From SAR324 cluster bacterium (GTDB lineage Bacteria; SAR324; JACQKK01): DNA of 10,231 nt. The translations under genes and the position numbers were made by a program. The notes beneath the pieces are model-generated. The model was not told the DNA's origin. It was given only the letters and a program-made list of their open reading frames with translations, and made no database searches. The first letter of the stretch is position 1; the number at the start of each line of letters is the position of its first letter. The DNA is taken from positions 1-10,231 of the forward strand of contig JAPUJL010000307.1 in NCBI GenBank assembly GCA_027296185.1, given 5' to 3'. This document shows positions 7,123 to 10,231 of the stretch, piece after piece.

Positions 7123-7233
7123 TCAGTGCTCCGCCGTCAGGGCGCCGTTACGTTGGGCCAGGTAGTCCTCGGCGCGGTGCCGCACGATCTCGCCGTCCAC
7201 CATGTAGATCACGTCCTCGGCGATGTTGGTGGC
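7123..7233 (-). pseudogene. phoU: C-terminal remnant of phosphate uptake regulator PhoU
   Basis: Read on the - strand, the last 36 codons before the TGA at 7123-7125 encode ATNIAEDVIYMVDGE followed by IVRHRAEDYLA. This matches the C-terminal helix of PhoU, where the usual context is ERIxDHATNIAEDVIYMVxG. Upstream of the Ala codon (7231-7233) the similarity stops at once: the expected ERIxDH is replaced by unrelated sequence, and the frame continues only to about 7314. PhoU is normally about 220-240 residues, so roughly 85% is missing. No other PhoU segment is visible to the right. The remnant ends 9 bases from the regulator stop, tail-to-tail. It marks an old phoU gene, probably of a Pst phosphate operon, lost by deletion or by arrival of the next genes. 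The family call rests on motif recognition alone. Confidence 0.72.
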
Positions 7234-7604
7234 GAAGGTCGATCTCCCGGGGACGCCGATTTGCGGCCCGAATCGCCGGTGTTTCGGATGCCGGTCAAAA
7301 TGCATGGAAATCAATGATCGATCGGCCGATGGCCGTGGCGCACCTTGGGGACCGTCGATCGGGTTCGGCGGGAAAGCGGTGCGGCATGCACGCTACACCC
7401 GAGTCCAGATTGCGGAAGCGTCGATTCCCTGGCACCGTCTTGCGGCAATTCCACGGCGGATTCGCCGACCGACCCATCCGGCAACTGCTCGACAATTCAA
7501 GATGGTGGGCGCGATCGGCGAACGGATTCGAGACACCGAAGAATGTGCCTTTGGGCCGCATCAATGTGTCGGCGCACCCCCGAAAATTAATGAAAGGGAA
7601 TAGC
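7234..7604. other. 371-base stretch without a recognisable gene
   Basis: This lies between the phoU remnant and the DUF47 gene. Frames on both strands are open for 60-165 codons, but none gives a recognisable domain or plausible codon pattern. GC is about 60-70% until roughly 7570 and then drops sharply. It may hold the left junction of the transferred phosphate genes and their promoter. I saw no Pho box, no tRNA end and no transposase motif. The final 12 bases contain AAGGG (7594-7598), the ribosome binding site of the next gene. Confidence 0.5.
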
Positions 7605-8279
7605 ATGACTACTATTGACAAACTGTTCGTACGATCGCCGTTTCGGCCTCTCCAACGTCACATGGATCAAGTAGCAAAGTGCGTTGCTGGAATGGAGAAG
7701 CTTCTCAAAATTGTCGTTGCGGGAGAATCAGGCGACGTGAACGGCCTAGCTGCGGAAGTTTCAAAACTCGAGCATCAAGCGGATTTAATCAAAGACGATA
7801 TCCGCAATCAATTATATCGTCCATTATTCACGGCAGTTAGGCGAGAACGAATTCTGGATATGCTTTTTATTCAAGATAATATAGCCGATACTGCCGAGGA
7901 TGTTTGCGTCGTTCTTACCTTCAAGAGTCTCAATCTTCATCCGCCCGTTTTATCCCTATTTTCCAAATTCAGAGAGCTGAATATTAATGCCTTCGACCGC
8001 GTGAAAGAAATTATCGAGCAGCTCGATGAGCTCGTGGAGTCCGGATTCGGAGGAGCGGAAGCCGAGAGGGTTCGCATTATCGTCCACGAGGTCGCGCATT
8101 TGGAACACGAGGCGGACGTTGTTCAGATAGCATTGATGAAGGAGCTTTTTTCGGCCGAAGCAGTCATTTCGCACGGGGATTTCTACCTCTGGACAAGACT
8201 CATTCGTGAACTCGGAGAGGTCGCCAATCAATCGGAAAACCTAGCCAACAGCATTCGCTCGACCCTTGAACTGAAGTAA
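7605..8279 (+). CDS. DUF47 (PhoU-like, Pit-associated) protein
   Basis: 224-residue cytoplasmic, helix-rich protein of the DUF47/TIGR00153 family. These proteins resemble PhoU and are usually encoded beside Pit transporters, whose activity they are thought to modulate. Visible features are SPFRPLQRHMDQVAKCV at the N-terminus, the acidic KLEHQADLIKDDIRNQLY helix, RRERILDMLFIQDNIADTAED in the middle and HEVAHLEHEADVVQIAL later. The repeated E-H-x-A-D helices are the expected metal-binding type. ATG 7605 has AAGGG 6 bases upstream; in-frame extension to about 7110 is open but not protein-like. The pit gene follows after 42 bases. GC over 7621-8280 is about 48% by hand count, against 60-70% for the genes to the left, with AT-ending codons common. 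This is a strong sign of horizontal transfer. Confidence 0.88.
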   Translation: MTTIDKLFVRSPFRPLQRHMDQVAKCVAGMEKLLKIVVAGESGDVNGLAAEVSKLEHQADLIKDDIRNQLYRPLFTAVRRERILDMLFIQDNIADTAEDVCVVLTFKSLNLHPPVLSLFSKFRELNINAFDRVKEIIEQLDELVESGFGGAEAERVRIIVHEVAHLEHEADVVQIALMKELFSAEAVISHGDFYLWTRLIRELGEVANQSENLANSIRSTLELK

Positions 8280-8321
8280 GCAAACTGTATATGCGCACGA
8301 CCTACGGAGTAGGAAATCTCA

Positions 8322-9668
8322 ATGCTTGACGTTCAACTGGTACTTACGATCTTGGTGGTCGTGGTCGGTTTTTACACCGCCTGGAACATCGGTGCGAACG
8401 ATGTGGCCAACGCCATGGGAACATCGGTTGGATCCGGCGCGCTCACGCTGAAGCAAGCTGTGGTCTATGCTGCCATTTTCGAGTTCTTGGGAGCTTTCCT
8501 GGTGGGGTCGAACGTCTCGGAGACAGTCCGGAAGAAGATGTTCGATCCACAACTCTTCGAGACTCTGTACGGGAATGAGGGGGCCATCATTCTGGCTTGT
8601 GCAATGATCGCCGCATTGATGGCCGCTGGGACGTGGTTGATGTTCGCATCCTATCACGGATGGCCCGTCTCGACGACGCACTCGATCGTTGGCGCGGTTG
8701 TGGGCGTTGGAGCGGCTGCACTCGGTTTCGAGAACATCGAGTGGGGTAAAGTGGGTCTGATTACGGCTGGGTGGGTCGTATCCCCGTTGATGGCCGGTAC
8801 GATCGCTTATTTGCTTGCTCGCATGTTGCTGAAAGGTGTTTTTCAAAAGGAGAATCCGTTCGAAGCTGCTAAAAAGGTCGCACCTTATCTGGCTTTTCTA
8901 GTTCTCATCGTACTCGTGGGAGTCGGTACGTTCAAGGGGCTGAAGCCACTGTGGCAGACATTGGAAGTCAACCCCATGGAGGGCCGGGTGCTCCTGTTGG
9001 TTATCTGCACGGCATTAGGAATGGGCGGCATCGGTATGCTCGTCACCAAACGGCTGGTTCGCAATATCCACTCCGTTCGAGACAGTCTCAGGCCACAGTA
9101 TCGGGCAGACACTCCAAGTTCGCTTGGGACGAGCGCGGATCATATGGATATGCAGTCGGCAGAGCGCGTCTTTATCTACTTGCAGGTGCTCACGGCATGT
9201 TTCATCGCCTTCGCCCATGGCTCGAACGATGTCGCAAATGCCGTGGGACCCATGTCCGCGGCCTATCAAGCCATCGACACCGGCCGGGTCGCCGGGGAAG
9301 CCGGCGTGCCCGCCTGGACACTGGCGCTCGGGGGACTGGGCATCGTCGCTGGACTGGCGATGTGGGGCTGGCGCGTGATCGAGACGATTGGGAAGCGTAT
9401 TACGGAGCTCACGCCGAGTCGGGGTTTTGCAGCCGCGTTTGCAGCGGCGATCACGATTCTTCTGGCGTCGGTCCTGCCGCTGGGTCTTCCCGTATCTACC
9501 ACGCATACTCTGGTCGGGGCGGTGCTCGGCGTGGGTTTCGCGCGCGGATTGGCGGCACTCGACTTGTCTGTGATCAAGTTCATATTCGCCGGCTGGGTGA
9601 TCACGATCCCCGCTGGGGCGACCCTCGCAATTGCCTTTTTCTACCTTCTAAAGGGGGTACTGCTTTGA
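8322..9668 (+). CDS. pit: PiT-family inorganic phosphate transporter
   Basis: 448-residue inner-membrane permease that would import phosphate (often as a metal-phosphate complex) with H+ or Na+. Both halves of the internally duplicated PHO-4 fold are present: GANDVANA at 24-31 and GSNDVANA at 300-307, each paired with PVSTTH (115-120 and 390-395). About ten hydrophobic segments are visible, with a hydrophilic loop around 245-290. The length and both signatures suggest an intact protein. AGGA at 8311-8314 lies 7 bases before ATG 8322. It forms an operon with the upstream DUF47 gene, the standard partnership for Pit. GC is about 55% in sampled lines before 9240, then rises to 62-75%, so composition is not uniform along the gene. 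No terminator is obvious downstream. Confidence 0.94.
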   Translation: MLDVQLVLTILVVVVGFYTAWNIGANDVANAMGTSVGSGALTLKQAVVYAAIFEFLGAFLVGSNVSETVRKKMFDPQLFETLYGNEGAIILACAMIAALMAAGTWLMFASYHGWPVSTTHSIVGAVVGVGAAALGFENIEWGKVGLITAGWVVSPLMAGTIAYLLARMLLKGVFQKENPFEAAKKVAPYLAFLVLIVLVGVGTFKGLKPLWQTLEVNPMEGRVLLLVICTALGMGGIGMLVTKRLVRNIHSVRDSLRPQYRADTPSSLGTSADHMDMQSAERVFIYLQVLTACFIAFAHGSNDVANAVGPMSAAYQAIDTGRVAGEAGVPAWTLALGGLGIVAGLAMWGWRVIETIGKRITELTPSRGFAAAFAAAITILLASVLPLGLPVSTTHTLVGAVLGVGFARGLAALDLSVIKFIFAGWVITIPAGATLAIAFFYLLKGVLL

Positions 9669-9896
9669 CGTCAGGCCGAATGCACACGCGCAACGACGGG
9701 GAGAAGCTGGGGCAAAATCCGGTGTGATCGCCTAAGGCGGGTGCGGACGTTGGGTGCAGCACCGGTTCTGGTCGAGGGCGATCATCGGCCGCATTTACAG
9801 AGTGGAGGGCGACCTCGGAATCGCCCGCGCCTCGGATGCCGCCCCGGGCGCGCCGAAAGGGCCGGCCGGGCTGGGCAGCGGTTCCCCCGGCACCGT
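9669..9896. other. spacer after pit, no clear gene
   Basis: GC returns to the high level of the host genes soon after the pit stop. The segment contains a short palindrome, CGCCT-A-AGGCG (9729-9739), too short and without a T-run to call a terminator. A 15-codon open frame at 9680-9727 has no recognisable features. In the third frame (codons starting at 9781) there is a peptide reading GRIYRVEGDLGIARASD that continues to about 9930. This could be the displaced front part of the following fragment, but this is speculative. Confidence 0.35.
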
Positions 9897-10231
9897 GTGG
9901 CTTACCCCGATGCGAAAATTGGATGGGGTAACCCGATCCCGCAAGGGGCTTGGCGGGCCGAACGCCAGGTGTGGAACCGGGCGGGTGGCGGCCGATCGGC
10001 CAAGCTTTCGCGGAACTACCGGATCGCGGTGGGGATATTGCGGGGGTTTGTCCAGGGCGATCTCCCCGCCGCCAAGTATGCGATCGGCTACGACCGACAG
10101 ACCGGCTACGCCGAAAACTCGGCGGACGGCGGCACCCTGCTGGCCGCATTCGGCGCCGCGAAGTGGGGCGGCGTCACGATCGGCGTGGGTTACGAGAAAT
10201 TCTCCGGCGAGTCGCGCAGCCGCCGCGCCTT
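9897..10231 (+). CDS. partial open frame, possible outer-membrane porin fragment
   Basis: A frame with codons at multiples of three is open to the right edge of the window. From about 9897 (a GTG) it reads AYPDAKIGWGNPIPQGAWR, then YRIAVGILRGFVQGDL, YAIGYDRQTGYAEN and GGVTIGVGYEKFSGES. Short alternating Gly/aromatic strands separated by polar turns are typical of beta-barrel porins. No signal peptide is present, and the same frame left of 9890 becomes Arg-rich and unlikely to be coding. So either the true start lies elsewhere, the gene is frameshifted, or this is the surviving middle of a broken gene. The assignment is by general character only; no exact family is recognised. Confidence 0.3.
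   Translation, partial: MAYPDAKIGWGNPIPQGAWRAERQVWNRAGGGRSAKLSRNYRIAVGILRGFVQGDLPAAKYAIGYDRQTGYAENSADGGTLLAAFGAAKWGGVTIGVGYEKFSGESRSRRA

Noticed and set aside
7431..7443. TGGCAC followed by TTGC, resembling a sigma-54 -24/-12 promoter upstream of the DUF47-pit genes
   Set aside because: The GG (7431-7432) and GC (7442-7443) are separated by 9 bases, and sigma-54 promoters need 10. The site is also about 160 bases from the first gene.
7110..7604. In-frame extension of the DUF47 gene that would add about 165 residues at its N-terminus
   Set aside because: The extension shows no domain or plausible composition, whereas ATG 7605 has a good ribosome binding site and matches the normal start and length of the family. 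Its GC also differs from the gene itself.
9990..10001. 12-base perfect palindrome GGCCGATCGGCC
   Set aside because: It lies within the possible porin fragment, is not repeated nearby, and short GC palindromes are expected at this composition.
7240..10069. CGATCTCCC at both 7240-7248 and 10061-10069 as a possible island target-site duplication
   Set aside because: Only nine bases match, neither copy lies at a clear composition boundary, and the right copy is inside the possible porin frame.

Overview
The window comes from a high-GC, double-membraned bacterium. Hand-counted lines in the core genes are about 60-70% GC. A lipobox-bearing protease, a membrane histidine kinase with a sigma-54-type regulator and a possible porin fragment at the right edge all fit a proteobacterium or a relative such as the Desulfobacterota. 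The lineage cannot be fixed from this sequence. All complete genes lie on the + strand.

Positions 165-3701 form a compact riboflavin operon. It encodes a stand-alone RibD reductase domain, a fused RibBA (DHBP synthase plus GTP cyclohydrolase II), lumazine synthase RibH, and, 3 bases after ribH, a small SppA-type (S49) protease with a lipoprotein signal. The first two coding regions nearly touch or overlap. No deaminase half of RibD and no riboflavin synthase (ribE) is present here, so those steps must be encoded elsewhere.

The gap at 3702-4029 holds a 13-bp tandem repeat (six copies plus a partial one), an AT-richer patch that could be a weak promoter, and a strong two-part stem-loop at 3904-3929. 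Next comes a two-component pair (4030-7113): a two-TM, HAMP-containing histidine kinase and an NtrC-family response regulator. The regulator's sigma-54 contact loop reads GSFTDA instead of GAFTGA. The stimulus and target genes are not evident.

From 7114 the content changes. A 36-codon fossil of the C-terminus of phoU lies on the - strand, tail-to-tail with the regulator. It stops abruptly at about 7233. After about 370 bases with no recognisable gene come a PhoU-like DUF47 protein and a Pit-family phosphate transporter (7605-9668). The DUF47 gene is only about 48% GC, far below its surroundings, and the first two thirds of pit is about 55%, so this pair was probably acquired by transfer. The result is a locus where a phosphate-uptake regulator was lost and a foreign low-affinity phosphate uptake pair now sits.

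From 9669 to the end GC is high again. A frame open to the window edge encodes a Gly/Tyr-rich, beta-strand-like stretch that may be a porin fragment, but its start and integrity are unclear. No tRNA, rRNA, CRISPR array or intact transposase was found.
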